A DNA stretch of 64,000 nucleotides from Cladopsammia gracilis (lineage: Eukaryota > Cnidaria > Anthozoa > Scleractinia > Dendrophylliidae): contig JAJGOT010001047.1 of NCBI GenBank assembly GCA_022457155.1, positions 28,854-92,853 on the forward strand. Reading direction: 5' to 3'. Positions 41,673 to 52,395 of this stretch are shown piece after piece. The stretch's first letter is position 1. Each line of letters starts with the position of its first letter. The translations under genes were made by a program, and so were the position numbers. The notes beneath the pieces are model-generated. The model was not told the DNA's origin. It ran no database searches and saw nothing but the letters and a program-made list of their open reading frames with translations.

Positions 41673-42356
41673 ATGAAGCTCGTGAAAGAAGAAGTCGAGA
41701 AGATCCAAGCCAAAGACCCGAAAGTGGGTCGATATGGCATCGTGTTGCCACTGGAAGAATCCAAGTTCATTCTCAGAAATGTGAAATTCGCAATTTCTGA
41801 ATCGTTTCTAGATGAGAAAAGTTCTGAACCAACTTTCTCCCTGAAAATCGATCTGGATGAATATTTGGATCTTTTTCTGAAATTAGAAGAACATGTCATA
41901 AATCTCGCTATGGACAAGCAAGAAGAAGTCAAGAAGTTCGCAGCGAGTCTTGACAAATCTACAACAAAGGTACAAGCGAAAAATCCGGAGATGGTTATAG
42001 CCTCTGCATCTAAATACGACAAAAATTCATTCAAACTCACCAGAGAACTTGAAGATCGAGATGAGTATGAACTTTGGGGAACACTTTATCACACACCCAA
42101 GAAGCAGACAATCACCACACCCTTTTGGAGAGAGATAGTCAAGAAAAATGGCAGAAAAGTCAAAAAACGAATTGAATTTCCAAATGACTTGAAATCAAGC
42201 AAAATAGAAGGAGATGCAGTGATTTGGATCAAGCAAATCTTTCTGGGAAAGCACAACGCTATCACATGCATCGCAGAAGAAGTGCTAGTGCGGAAAGAGA
42301 TGAAGCTGGAATCCGCTTTCGATGACTTGTCTGACGATTCTTCAGATGAGGAGTGA
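41673..42356 (+). CDS. Unknown protein, possibly SSB-like, acidic C-terminus (gene 1)
   Basis: Intact 227 codons (MKLVKEEVEKIQA...). A beta-rich core with YGIVLPLEESKFILRNVKF, FSLKIDLDEYLDLFLKLEEHV and GDAVIWIKQIFLGKHNAITC precedes an acidic tail (DDLSDDSSDEE). The core has the same order of segments as the next gene, so the pair are paralogues. Single-stranded-DNA-binding proteins of many viruses and phages end in such acidic tails, and the genes sit beside PolB; an SSB role is inference. Only the first 13 codons survive at 13,370 and 52,077. Confidence 0.5.
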   Translation: MKLVKEEVEKIQAKDPKVGRYGIVLPLEESKFILRNVKFAISESFLDEKSSEPTFSLKIDLDEYLDLFLKLEEHVINLAMDKQEEVKKFAASLDKSTTKVQAKNPEMVIASASKYDKNSFKLTRELEDRDEYELWGTLYHTPKKQTITTPFWREIVKKNGRKVKKRIEFPNDLKSSKIEGDAVIWIKQIFLGKHNAITCIAEEVLVRKEMKLESAFDDLSDDSSDEE

Positions 42357-42416
42357 AGACAAGTCAAAATGAGCAGTGCTTGTTTTAATTGAAAAAATTC
42401 ATTTTTTCATATAAAA

Positions 42417-42878
42417 ATGAATTTGAATTTGACCGCAGAATTGTTTTCATCTAAAGTAAAAGACACACCATATGTCCAGATAATTCTCAAGAATTGGGGA
42501 AAGCCTTTGATTTTCACCATCCCTGAATGCACGTGTAAAATTGTCAAGACGAAATATGGCGAAAGTGTTGGAATCTATCTGAATGAATCACCTCCAAGAG
42601 TTCGTGAAGTTTTCAAGACATTGGAAGAAGAAATTCAGCATCTCATCCTGTCACATCTGACTGTTGTGAGAAAGTTTCTGACTAAATTTCGCTGGAGACT
42701 AGAAGATTGCCGACTCGTTAAAACACATTGGGGAAATAAAGAAAAAGTGTGGGGAAAGTATCGGCCTGATAGACGAATGGGGAAAAAGTTCCAAGCAAGA
42801 GTTACTTTCCAGATTAATCACGTTTATTTAGGCATGATGCGAGAAGCTATCACATGCACTGTCTGGCGAGTGGAATGA
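42417..42878 (+). CDS. Unknown protein, paralogue of preceding gene (gene 2)
   Basis: Intact 153 codons (MNLNLTAELFSSKVKD...). Segments parallel gene 1: VGIYLNESPPRVREVFKTLE against IDLDEYLDLFLKLE, and VTFQINHVYLGMMREAITC against VIWIKQIFLGKHNAITC. It lacks the acidic tail and is Lys/Arg-rich in the middle (WRLEDCRLVKTHWGNKEK), so it may bind nucleic acid. A tataaaa sequence lies immediately 5' of its ATG. The only copy in the window. A tail-less SSB or a regulator are both possible; no family is recognised. Confidence 0.5.
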   Translation: MNLNLTAELFSSKVKDTPYVQIILKNWGKPLIFTIPECTCKIVKTKYGESVGIYLNESPPRVREVFKTLEEEIQHLILSHLTVVRKFLTKFRWRLEDCRLVKTHWGNKEKVWGKYRPDRRMGKKFQARVTFQINHVYLGMMREAITCTVWRVE

Positions 42879-42901
42879 GTTTCAATTCAGGGAATTGAAA
42901 A

Positions 42902-43366
42902 TCAGTCATAGTCAAGTTCAACTTTCCGAATAAATGCAGGAAATTTCTTACCTCTCTTTGCCATTTGATATAATTTCACATATGTTTCAGCTTCTCGTTG
43001 CAAATCCAATTCCTTTTCCAATGCTGCAGATTTCCAAGTCACTTGATGGAATTCTCCGATATTATCCAGGAAATATTTCCCACCCTGTTTGAGTAAACGA
43101 TTATAGAAGATCTGTCGGCGCAAGCCAAATCGCTCTAAAATTTCTTCCTGAGTTTTGAAATTCTGACCATCTATCGCAATAAACGGTTCGTAAGTTTCTT
43201 CTTGAATGAAGAAAACTTTCTTGTCACTTCGCCGCTTGAAAACATTTTTGTCCGATTTGAGAATACGGTTAATTGTCAGGGAAGAGATTCCTGTCTTATC
43301 TTCCGCAGTTTTAAATGAAAAAAAAAATTGTTTTTCACCTCCTTCTTCTTGTATTGAAAACTTCAT
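42902..43366 (-). CDS. Helix-turn-helix (NUMOD1-like) protein
   Basis: Intact 154 codons from ATG 43366. Residues ~14-50 read FSFKTAEDKTGISSLTINRI followed by a basic stretch and a beta hairpin (KKVFFIQEE). This resembles the NUMOD1-type helix-turn-helix found beside homing nucleases and in some viral proteins. A second possible HTH follows (FKTQEEILERFGLRRQIFYN). The C-terminus is a Lys/Glu helix. Convergent with gene 2 and divergent from PolB with only 28 bp between start codons, so it may regulate its own promoter and PolB's (inference). Confidence 0.5.
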   Translation of the reverse strand: MKFSIQEEGGEKQFFFSFKTAEDKTGISSLTINRILKSDKNVFKRRSDKKVFFIQEETYEPFIAIDGQNFKTQEEILERFGLRRQIFYNRLLKQGGKYFLDNIGEFHQVTWKSAALEKELDLQREAETYVKLYQMAKRGKKFPAFIRKVELDYD

Positions 43367-43394
43367 TTTATATAAAAAAGTTTTTCATAGAAAA
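43367..43394. promoter_or_regulatory. Short bidirectional promoter-like spacer, HTH gene / PolB
   Basis: The 28 bp between divergent ATGs contain ttatataaaaaag, a TATA-like block. No other space is available for either promoter unless it lies inside the opposing gene. Confidence 0.4.
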
Positions 43395-45995
43395 ATGAAT
43401 CGTTTAAGTTTGAGAGAAATGCGAAGCGTAGCGTTGAAGTTTGGGTTGGAAGGATGGGAAGATTTGAAAAATAAAAGTGAAATGTTGGAATTTCTAAATG
43501 GAGAAGCCAAGCGATTGAAAAGGCGAGAGCAAGAGGAAAAGAGAGAGCAAGTTCATGAAGTCGCACAAATTCATCTCCTAGAAAAGCGTTGGAGAGAGAG
43601 AGGACTGGAAGAAGCTTTGAAACGAGCTAAAAATCCTGACAGAAAGAGAGAAATTCGCCAAGATCTCGCTGCTTTGAGAGGAATTCCATTGGCTCCAATG
43701 TTTGAGATGCGTCAAGCTGCTTTGAAAGAATTTGCGAGGGAATTTGTCATTCTGAATGAGGGGAGAGATTCTGATAGATTGGAAGGCAAACAAAGATTTG
43801 GGGAAGGATTTGATGGAACTCCGCAAGATATGTTTGAAATCGTCCAGAAAGATGTGGAAAAGTTGCTGCAGAAGAATAAGCGAAATAAAGTCAAGTTTGT
43901 TCTGAAATGTCTGATGTTGAAGCCGAATATGGCAACAGGCGAAACTGACTTTATGAGTGCCCAGTTTCATTCCGAAGTTGAAACTATTCTGGAAGGAACC
44001 AATGTAAGAAGATTGTATGAGCGCATGGTTGAAAGAATTCAAGAGAATTTCGCTAATTTCCTGAGAAGAGGCAGCAACTGGCAGTTCGCGCAATTTGAAG
44101 AACTTTCAATTTTCTTTGTAAGATATCGCCCCTTGAGAGGTCGAGGATAGTTTCAGCTTCCTAAGACACTTAGAAATAAGAAGGTAATTTGCAATGTAAA
44201 GAACAGGGATGAGCTATGCTTCAAGTATTGTGTGTCTCGAGCTTTCAATCCAGTTGAAAGGAGAGAAGAAGAAGTAACAGATATCTTGAAAATTCAAAGT
44301 GCAAAGTTTGATTGGAGCGGGTTGAAATTTCCTGTGAAACTTGACGATATCGGCATATTTGAAAGAAACAATCCAGGTATAGCTATCTGGGTCTTCGGTT
44401 GGGAAAATAATCAAGTTGTGCCATTGCGCAAGTCTGAAGTAACTGGAGGAATTCCAGTTGATTTGATGCTGCTGCATAAAGTACCAAAGTTGAAAGAAGG
44501 AGAAGAGCGAAAGTTGGGAGAAGAGTTGCAGCCTCAAACTCATTATTGCCTGATAAGAAGCTTAATTCTTTAGTGCATGTTCAAGTGACTAAACACAAGG
44601 AAAGTGTGCATTTATGCCGGAGATGTTTGAATTTCTTCGGATCTGCTAAGAAACTGGATTTGCATAAAAGAGCTTGCTCCCAGAAGGAGGGAGTGAGAAT
44701 AGATATGCCGAAAGAAGGAAGTGTCGTGAAATGAAGAATTTTCAAGGAAAGCAAAAGCACCCATTTGCAATTTACGCTGATTTTGAGGCGAGATTGGTTC
44801 CGATTGAAAGACAGAAGCAGAATGAAAAGTTGCCATACACAGAAAAGTTTCAGAAACACATTCCAGTTTCTTTTGCCTTCCATCTGGTGAGTGATATTGT
44901 CCAAAGAGAACCAGTTATCTTTCGAGCTGAAACGGATGAAGAAGATGTGGGAGATAGATTTGTGCAAGATTTGATTGAAACTATCCAAAGCATTCAAGAA
45001 GAAGTAAAATTTTCCAAGAAGACGATTTTCAGAGAGAAAGATCGTAAAAAGTTTGAAGCAGCAACAAGTTGTTGGTTATGCGAAGAAAAATTTGAAGAAG
45101 AGGACAAGATTGTCAGAGATCATTGCCATTTCACGGGGAAATTCAGAGGAGCAACGCATGAAAATTGCAATCTTCAGTGTAGAAAGCCAAAATTCACCCC
45201 AGTGTTCTTTCATAACTTGAAAAATTATGACGCGCATTTCATAATGAGAGCATTGGGAAAGATTCCTGGAGAGATAAAGTGTTTGCCGAATAGTGAAGAA
45301 AAGTTCATTTCGTTCTCCAAGATGATTGAATTGGGGAGATGGCAAGATAAGCATGGAAAAGTCAGAATTGACTGGCACGAAATCAGGTTTCTTGATTCGT
45401 TTGGATTTATGTTCGACTCATTGGGAAGATTAGTGGGAAATTTGACCGATGACGATTTGATTGAAACAAAAAAGATTTTCGGGAAAGATTGGAAATTAGC
45501 CAAGCAGAAAGGTATATTTCCATATGAGTGGCTAGATTCTGTGAGAAAGTTTGAAGAACCAAGTTTGCCGAGGAAAGATGCATTTTTCTCCCAGTTGACA
45601 GGAGAAGGAGTGGAAGAGAAAGATCTGGAACATGCAAGGAGAGTCTGGAAGAAAAAGAAAATGCGAAAAATGGGAGATTATCACGATTTCTATCTCCTGA
45701 CAGATGTGTGTTTACTGGCTGATGTGTTTGAAGCATTCAGGAAAGTTTGCAGAGATAATTATAGCTTAGATCCAACTTGGTTTTATACATCGCCTGGGTT
45801 AGCTTGGAATGCTGCCTTGAAGAAGGGATCAGTAGTTAAGTATGGAGAGAAAAGAAGAGTGGAGTTAGAGTTATTGACAGATGCCGATATGCTGCTATTT
45901 TTCGAGAATGGAGTTCGTGGAGGAGTTTCCACTATATTTCATAAAAGAGCACAGGCGAATAATAAGTATAAGGGAAAAGAGTTTGACCTAGAGTT
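43395..45995 (+). pseudogene. PolB: Protein-primed DNA polymerase B, truncated and interrupted
   Basis: ATG at 43395 (MNRLSLREMRSVALKFGLE). The N-terminal region includes NWQFAQFEELSIFFVRYRPL, then TAG at 44148-44150. The same frame goes on with NVKNRDELCFKYCVSRAFNP, typical of Polinton PolB. Frameshifts near 44,550 and 44,730 flank a Cys-rich knuckle (HLCRRCLNFFGS). The last frame has Exo I YADFEAR, a zinc/endonuclease-VII-like insert (CWLCEEKF...DHCHFTGKFRGATH), Exo II FHNLKNYDAHF and Exo III DFYLLTDVCLLADVFEAF, then NGVRGGVSTIFHKR. The palm motifs with catalytic aspartates are missing, because the gene is cut at 45,996 and ends at TGA 46009-46011 in foreign sequence. Confidence 0.9.
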
Positions 45996-46094
45996 CTTCT
46001 TTTGCGATTGAGCATTTCCTGGAAACGTCAGGGGAGTATTTAATTGAAATCTGGTGAAAGTGGTTTTCTCGAGATATTCTGGTGATCTAAACAT
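45996..46094 (-). pseudogene. MCP 5' fragment at the recombination joint
   Basis: Only the first 33 codons of the capsid gene (from ATG 46094 to the joint) remain; they read MFRSPEYLEKTTFTRFQLNT and onward to the SQKK residues. Beyond 45,996 the opposite strand is PolB. It marks the start of the second partial element. Confidence 0.9.
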
Positions 46095-46115
46095 TTTATT
46101 CTGACAAACAAAATT

Positions 46116-46538
46116 ATGAATCACCCCTCAGAATGGAAGAAAATCTATCTCCCATCTCGCGGGAAGTATGTTTGGAAGCACAAAGGAACTGGAGTCATTC
46201 GAGACAGTTTAATGAAAATCGGAAAACCTCTCCTGGGTTTGGCAAAGTCCGCGGCTAGTCAACTTGTCAAAAAATCTGTCGAAAAAGCTGCGGATGAAGG
46301 ATCCAAGGTAATTGTCAAGAAAGCTGGGGACAAACTCCAATCTATGTTGCGAGCAAATTCAAAGCCAGCGAAACCAGTCGCACAAGTTCCCAAAGTCAAA
46401 TTTGCGGATGCTATTGCTATTCCTGTCGCTCCAACTCGTGCGAAACCCAAACCCAAACTCAGATCTAAAGTCAGACCCAAACCCCAAGTTTCTCAGAACG
46501 CTCTCATTCGTCTAAATCAACTTATTGCACAATCTTAA
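46116..46538 (+). CDS. Basic core protein, copy 3
   Basis: Same 140 residues as the other two copies, with the silent variant of copy 2. It is preceded by the truncated MCP, so the normal divergent pair is broken. Confidence 0.65.
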   Translation: MNHPSEWKKIYLPSRGKYVWKHKGTGVIRDSLMKIGKPLLGLAKSAASQLVKKSVEKAADEGSKVIVKKAGDKLQSMLRANSKPAKPVAQVPKVKFADAIAIPVAPTRAKPKPKLRSKVRPKPQVSQNALIRLNQLIAQS

Positions 46539-46559
46539 ATCCATTTCTATGAAATCGAT

Positions 46560-47300
46560 TTATTTCTCATCTTCCTCCCGAATATACATCGTAAAAGCCA
46601 TATCCATGTCATTCATATCCAGTGGATTGTTTCTCCCATCTGTCACATAAACTCGAATTGCTTGAATCATGTGCTTATTCACAGGGTGCCATTCCAACCT
46701 CATGGGTTCCACAGAAAACGGATAACTCACATGCAACATTGACGTTGACAGGGCAAACAACACATTGTTGTCTATATTCGCAACTTCCCTTGAAATCAGG
46801 TCACAATGCAGATAGACCCAATCCACACCTCTTGTGATATTTGGGATAAAAGCTGAAACATTTGTCCCACCAGTCAGAATCTTTTTCTCAAATCCAAGCA
46901 GATTCGCAAAATCCCCACTTCTCAAATCCACTTCAATCGTGTTGTCCAAAGTCATAATCGTCTTGAACACGCTCTTGTCGAAAAACAGGTTGACTTTCTC
47001 TGAACCAATCTCGCCTTGTAAAACCGCGTTTATGGTTTTATACCCATACATACCATTTTCAAATGTTATGGTCTTCCAAACACTTTCACTCGTTGTCTTC
47101 CATTTCAGCGAATTATTTCCATATTCATCCCTGATGTTATACCACGAATAGTTCATTGTCACGAGCTTATTCAAAGCTGCTTCATAATTCTTTCCTTCAT
47201 CCAGTGTTATCGGGGGGTCAAAGCGTATTTCGAAATCGTGTGAATGTTGATGAGGATTCTGGTGTTTGGCCAGTTGTGAGTCTAACAAAAGCGGAATCAT
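46560..47300 (-). CDS. Penton, copy 3
   Basis: Open 246 codons with the P form of EWHPVNK, as in copy 1. Otherwise the surrounding silent variants follow copy 2, making this copy a sister of copy 2 rather than of copy 1. Confidence 0.88.
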   Translation of the reverse strand: MIPLLLDSQLAKHQNPHQHSHDFEIRFDPPITLDEGKNYEAALNKLVTMNYSWYNIRDEYGNNSLKWKTTSESVWKTITFENGMYGYKTINAVLQGEIGSEKVNLFFDKSVFKTIMTLDNTIEVDLRSGDFANLLGFEKKILTGGTNVSAFIPNITRGVDWVYLHCDLISREVANIDNNVLFALSTSMLHVSYPFSVEPMRLEWHPVNKHMIQAIRVYVTDGRNNPLDMNDMDMAFTMYIREEDEK

Positions 47301-48328
47301 TTTATTTGCTTCAACAGTTTTTCTCCCTGATCACTGGAGAGGATTTCTGATTCATGCAAAATTCGCACAATCTCCACCAAATCGTGCCTCAACTTTGTCG
47401 AAGTGTTTCCAGCTTGTATTGAACCAAGTCCAACTTCCAGGTGGTTGATGAGGGAATTGAATGAATTTTGAAGACCTTTCCCCGTAAAGCCGAATTGCTT
47501 TTTTCCCATCTTTTCACCTGCATCTGCTCGTTCTGCTCTTTGTTGACGAATTTTATCTCTTATTTCAATTAGTTCAGGAATTGTTGCGCCACTGAACTCA
47601 GAGTGTTTAGATTTGACTTTATAATTCGGATTATCCCAATTCTGATTGATAATGCGATTAAGATTTGCCAAAACATTTGTCTCATCACTTCTGGGAGGCA
47701 TCACTCTCTTTGGTTTTGGCGCATTTGCTAAGTCAAGTGCTTCCGTCAGAGTTGGTTCAGGTGATTCAAGTGCTTCAGTCAAATCTGGTTCAGGTGGTTC
47801 AGGCAAATCTGGTTCAGTTGGTTTCGCCAGAGTTGGTTCAGATAAAGTTGGACTTGCTGGAGGTGAATACAACGTTAAATCTGGTGAATGTGGTATAAGT
47901 GGTTCAGTGTGTGACTGTTTTGTGGTTGAAGGACCAAAAGCCAAATCCATAGCTTGTTCCATGGGATAATCTTTCCTGATATAGTAAAGCAGCTTATTAG
48001 CGGGTGAAAGATTTTCCGCATCTTCTTCATTCAAGTTCTCATCACTAAGCTCTTGTCCTTCAGCTTGACTTGTTTCACCCCAATTTGAAAGTGAGCTGAG
48101 TGAAGGTGAAAGTGAGCTTGGAAGTGAGCTCTGAGATGTTGCAACTGGTTCAACCACCTTCAACACATCTTATTTCTTCGTTACAGGATTCAGCATTTTC
48201 TCATATGAAGTTGCCTTCATTTCTTCCTCAATCTTTCTCTGCTTGAATGCAGCGAGAATCTCTTGATGAGATTGTTTCGACTTGGCTTCTTTCGCAGAGG
48301 CAAGTTCTGCCCATTTCTTGACCGACAT
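47297..48328 (-). pseudogene. Proline-rich protein, copy 3 (in-frame TAA)
   Basis: ATG at 48328; 52 open codons, TAA at 48170-48172, then the 289-codon remainder in the same frame, identical in protein to copy 2. Confidence 0.65.
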
Positions 48329-48347
48329 TTTTATTTGACAAGACAAA

Positions 48348-48987
48348 ATGCATTTCTCTAATTTTGACTTTCTCTCCGAATCAACTGATTCATTTCAACA
48401 AATCCATCCTGCCATGTCAAGTGAAAACTTTCGTATGCTCATATGTGGACCTTCTAACTGCGGAAAGACAAATTTACTCTTGAATATGATTTATCGCCTG
48501 CTCTTCTTTGACGAAATCATTCTTTTCGCAAAAAAACTTGCATCAGGATAAGTATGTAGGTCTCCTGAAAGATTTTGAAAAGCGCGCGAATCCCGTTGCA
48601 GGTTACCAGGTCTTGACACCTTTTACCGAATGTGTTCCGTTGAAAGAATTGTTTCAGGATGCCGCGGGTCAGCGCGTTGTGATCTTCGATGACTTTGCTT
48701 GTGACCGCAATCAGGAGCAAATGATCAACTGGTTTTTCAATGGGAGACATTGCAACTGCAGTTTGATCTATCTTGCCCAGAGATTCTTCAAGGTGCCAAA
48801 AGATATTCGCGACAATTGTTCCCATTTTTGCTTGTTCCGATTTCCTCCTAAAGATTGCAAACGCATTGCAACTGAACTGGGGATAGATGAACAGAAACTG
48901 CTCAAGGCAACTGAAAACGATTTTTCATTTCTCTATGTGGATCAACCGAAGAAAACTGTCTGCAAAAACTTTGACGAGGAGATTTAA
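48348..48987 (+). pseudogene. Packaging ATPase, copy 3 (same frameshift)
   Basis: Walker A in the first frame and Walker B in the second, with the seven-A run at 48530-48536 between them. It shares the VGLLKDF variant with copy 2. Confidence 0.88.
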
Positions 48988-48988
48988 A

Positions 48989-49999
48989 ATGGGACATTTA
49001 AATGAAAAAGCTGATGAGGACACATCGCATCTCGCAACTATTCATTACGTAGATTCCAACTCCATTTCATCTGGCGGGTCTATCACAGGAAATGTAGACA
49101 TGAATTCCAACCAAATCACAAACCTTTCCACCCCTGTGAATGAGTTCGATGTTGCGACAAAAGAATATGTGGACAAGACAGTTGCGGAATCTGGTCTCCT
49201 GTCAATACTTGCTGCAGCAACTTCAACGTATGTTGACGCGTTCATAAACGAAAATGCGGAATGTTTCTATTGCGTGGATCGGGAATCGCAAGTTCTTCTG
49301 GACGATGGGACACGAAAAATCAAGAAGTTGATTGACCGCACTCTCTCCAGTCTGGATGCAACTCAAACTATGCAGAATCAAATGCCAACCCTTTCAACGC
49401 AGAAGAATGCGAAGAGATTTTTCATGACTTTCGACGGTGTCAACGACAAACTAATTTCCGACATAAATCTCAATCCCCAAGGTGGTGCGGCGGACATCGT
49501 GAACATTTTTATCCTGTTCCGACTTGCTTCATTCAATGGGTCATATTATAACCTTCGCAATGGCTTGTTTGGACACGACGATGGAGGTTGGGACAAGTTC
49601 GTGTGTTTCAAAGACAATGGAAATCTGTTGATTGCAGGGATAGATGGAAAGGCGAATGAGGAAATTGGCAGCTATCCTGCCAAAGCTGATCTTTCCGTTC
49701 TCAATGAGTGGCATTGCCTTTCAATTCATTGGGTCGTGTCGAATTCGTCGGAACCTGTCTCCAGTTGTTGGGTAAATGGGAAAAAGTTGAAAAGTTTCAA
49801 TGCCTCCACATCTCCCGGGGCGTCTACAATGGTCTTTGGCGATATCAACCCAAATACAACTGTCTCCTTTCATGGAGACATTCAAATTTTCGTGCTTAAT
49901 AAGGGAGAAGAATTGAGCGAGAATGTCATAAAAGCTCACCACAAGATGATTTGTGAAAGACCTGGTGTGGATCACGACGAAATCGAGTTTGGAGAATGA
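48989..49999 (+). CDS. Fibre protein 1, copy 3 (intact)
   Basis: Open 336 codons. It has two private changes near the C-terminus (Y to N before KGEELS, and D to E in LSDNV), both outside the repeat, and keeps P in ICERPGVDHD. The last base pairs overlap the fibre-2 start. Confidence 0.78.
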   Translation: MGHLNEKADEDTSHLATIHYVDSNSISSGGSITGNVDMNSNQITNLSTPVNEFDVATKEYVDKTVAESGLLSILAAATSTYVDAFINENAECFYCVDRESQVLLDDGTRKIKKLIDRTLSSLDATQTMQNQMPTLSTQKNAKRFFMTFDGVNDKLISDINLNPQGGAADIVNIFILFRLASFNGSYYNLRNGLFGHDDGGWDKFVCFKDNGNLLIAGIDGKANEEIGSYPAKADLSVLNEWHCLSIHWVVSNSSEPVSSCWVNGKKLKSFNASTSPGASTMVFGDINPNTTVSFHGDIQIFVLNKGEELSENVIKAHHKMICERPGVDHDEIEFGE

Positions 50000-52039
50000 A
50001 AATGGGAGCTTTCAATGAAGAAGCGGAAAACGCGGATTCAGACATTCTCAATTGCCTCAGACTTCTGGAGCAACATGCTGGTGGTGGTGGCATGCCTCTT
50101 CGCCAGGGAAATTGGTTTGCGAATAATCGCAAGTTAACTCACCTCGCCAAAGGCACAAGCGATTCTGACGCTGTCACGAAGGCGCAACTCGACACTGGGC
50201 TTGCCCTGAAAACCAACAAAGCGGATCAAATCGTTCTGACAGATCATTTGGACGCAAACTATCACTCGATCGTCAACCTGCAAACTGGGGGAGATAACGA
50301 TGCACTGACTCTCTATACCGCAAAATCACTTTTCCTGACAAGTGATGGTTATCACTTTGATGCCAAGAATCAGAAGATTTTGAATCTGGCGACAGATACT
50401 GCAAGTGATAAATCCGCCGTGAACATGCTCACACTGAAAAGTTGGCACCCTGACGCGCCTCCACCAACTCATGAAGTCACGAAAGATTTGGATTTGAAAC
50501 ACAACTTCAACGTGATCAATGTGAAGCAAAATGACCGACAGTTTTATCGAACAAATTACGACACGCTCATGCCATTTGAAGACATCAGGAGAACTTTCTT
50601 GCCTCGGAATGAAATTTTCGCCATGGAAGTTGACTTGGACATGGGGCATCACAACATATTTAATTTGAATGACCCGACTATGGATGCTCAAGCTGCAACG
50701 AAGGGTTATGTGGATTCGGGAAGGTGGACAGGTGATGCAGGTGGGAAGAAGATCGTGAATGTTGGAGAACCTACTGCATACACAGATGCCGTCACGAAAG
50801 TCTATGTGGACAAAAAAATTGCGGAAGATTTTCTCCCCAAAGCTGGGGGAACTATGACGGGCGCGATACATATGGGAGGAGAGAAGATCATATATCTCGG
50901 AACACCCACCTTTAACACTGATGCTGCAACGAAAGCCTATGTGGACACAGAAGCTGGGAAGAATCTCCCCAAAGCTGGAGGAACTGTGACTGGGGAAGTT
51001 GACATGCGTGGGAACAAGATCACCAATTTGGGGTCAGCGAGTGATAGCAAGGATGCTGCGACAAAGGGAGATGTGGATAGTGTCGCTAGATTGATTCACC
51101 AATCCCAGATCACCTCAGTTGACGCTACAAACGTGTTTCACCTGTGGATGGATGACGTGGATGAGTCAAGCGATGAGTCAAATATCACTGGGACAGAGAT
51201 TGACACTCGCTGGATCTCCTCACGAATTCAACAAGAAGGCATATGCATTTCAAATTTCCAAGCAAGCTGACAACAGATTCTTGGGAAGACTCGGATTCAA
51301 TTTTTTTCCAATTCCCGAGGGGGAATATACGATTTGTTTTGAATTTTTTCCTGCTAAACTTCAGGGAGCGACTTTGACTTGTGTGTCGACTGCACTGAAT
51401 GTGAAACGACAAGCAAGCAAACCATTTTCGGGAGATGCACCGGTGCAAACAATGATCCGATCGATCGTGCACGTGCACAAATGGCACATTTCACCTCCAG
51501 AATATTTGATGGTGGACATGCATTGGGCAGGAACAGCTTCTGATGCAGCGAAAGAAAATGCGCATTTGATTGTCTATGGGGTGAAGGGAAATGTTTCAGA
51601 TGTTCCAGCGAGCGTTTTCGATTCCCCGTTTTCATTTGAGAGCGAGAAGATGATTATGCAAACAAACCTTGACATGAATGGGCATAGAATCATTGGAAAC
51701 AGAGTCTTTGTTGAAGGGCATTTCCGCAAAAGTGATGACCCGAATCATTTCTTGTTTGGTGTTTCAAACTTTCTATTCTTTCCTCAGGATGTGAAAATTG
51801 TGGGCGCTGGAATGATTCATAAAAATAGGTCTAGACAATCCCGGGTCGATATCAATGTTGGAGTGGAAGGAGGATCGACAGTGACATGGAATGGTTTATC
51901 AGGCTCGGTAAAATGTGAATACAATGTGGGCGATGGAGTTGTTGTCGGGAAAATGCGAACAGTTAATTTCTCTGTCCTGAAAGTAAAATTGGGAAATGAT
52001 GATGTAGTTTTGTTGAGCTTAATTCTTGAATTATTATAA
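49996..52039 (+). pseudogene. Fibre protein 2, copy 3 (longest shaft, 2-bp deletion before head)
   Basis: The shaft is open for over 400 codons because the Trp codon mutated in the other copies is still TGG here (50725-50727). All repeat units from QGNWFANNRKLTHL to RGNKITNL/DAATKGDVD are therefore in one frame. Two T residues are missing near 51,207, so the head (to 52,039) lies in another frame. Private changes at the start include Q to E and E to A in NEEAENAD. Confidence 0.78.
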
Positions 52040-52076
52040 TTTTCAAAAAAATTCAAAAAAAATATGTCCATCTAAA

Positions 52077-52208
52077 ATGAAGCTCGTGAAAGAAGAAGTC
52101 GAGAAGATCCAAGCCATTTGTGCGAGCAGATGGCGTGAGCACTTGGGCATGGGGACATTGGAGAGTAAAGCAAAATGTTGTGAAAGAAGAAGAAATGGAG
52201 AAAAGTGA
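52077..52208 (+). pseudogene. Truncated 5' end of SSB-like gene 1, second deletion copy
   Basis: Same 13 codons and same break (52,116) as at 13,370, followed by the same right-end sequence. Confidence 0.85.
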
Positions 52209-52395
52209 AGAACAAGTAAAAGCTGATTTGTTTGAGAAGAAAAAGAACCAAATTGTGCGACTTATGAAGAGGAAAGAGAAAGCTGCAATAGCTGTGGAAA
52301 TGCTCCAGTTGAAAGTAAAATATCATGTTGATGAAAAGATGCTGGAAAAGATGAATGTGAAATGCTGCGGATTTTATGCATACTTGGATGTGTGA
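52195..52395 (+). CDS. Lys/Glu-rich coiled-coil ORF, composite right end
   Basis: Identical to 13488-13688, with its stop just inside the TIR. Same uncertainty about being a 3' remnant of a longer gene. Confidence 0.4.
   Translation: MEKSEEQVKADLFEKKKNQIVRLMKRKEKAAIAVEMLQLKVKYHVDEKMLEKMNVKCCGFYAYLDV

Noticed and set aside
43367..43394. TCTA-type viral promoter motifs before several start codons (for example at X1 and PLA2 genes)
   Set aside because: In most cases TCTA is created by the upstream stop codon plus an A-rich start context. Too short and too few to support a motif.
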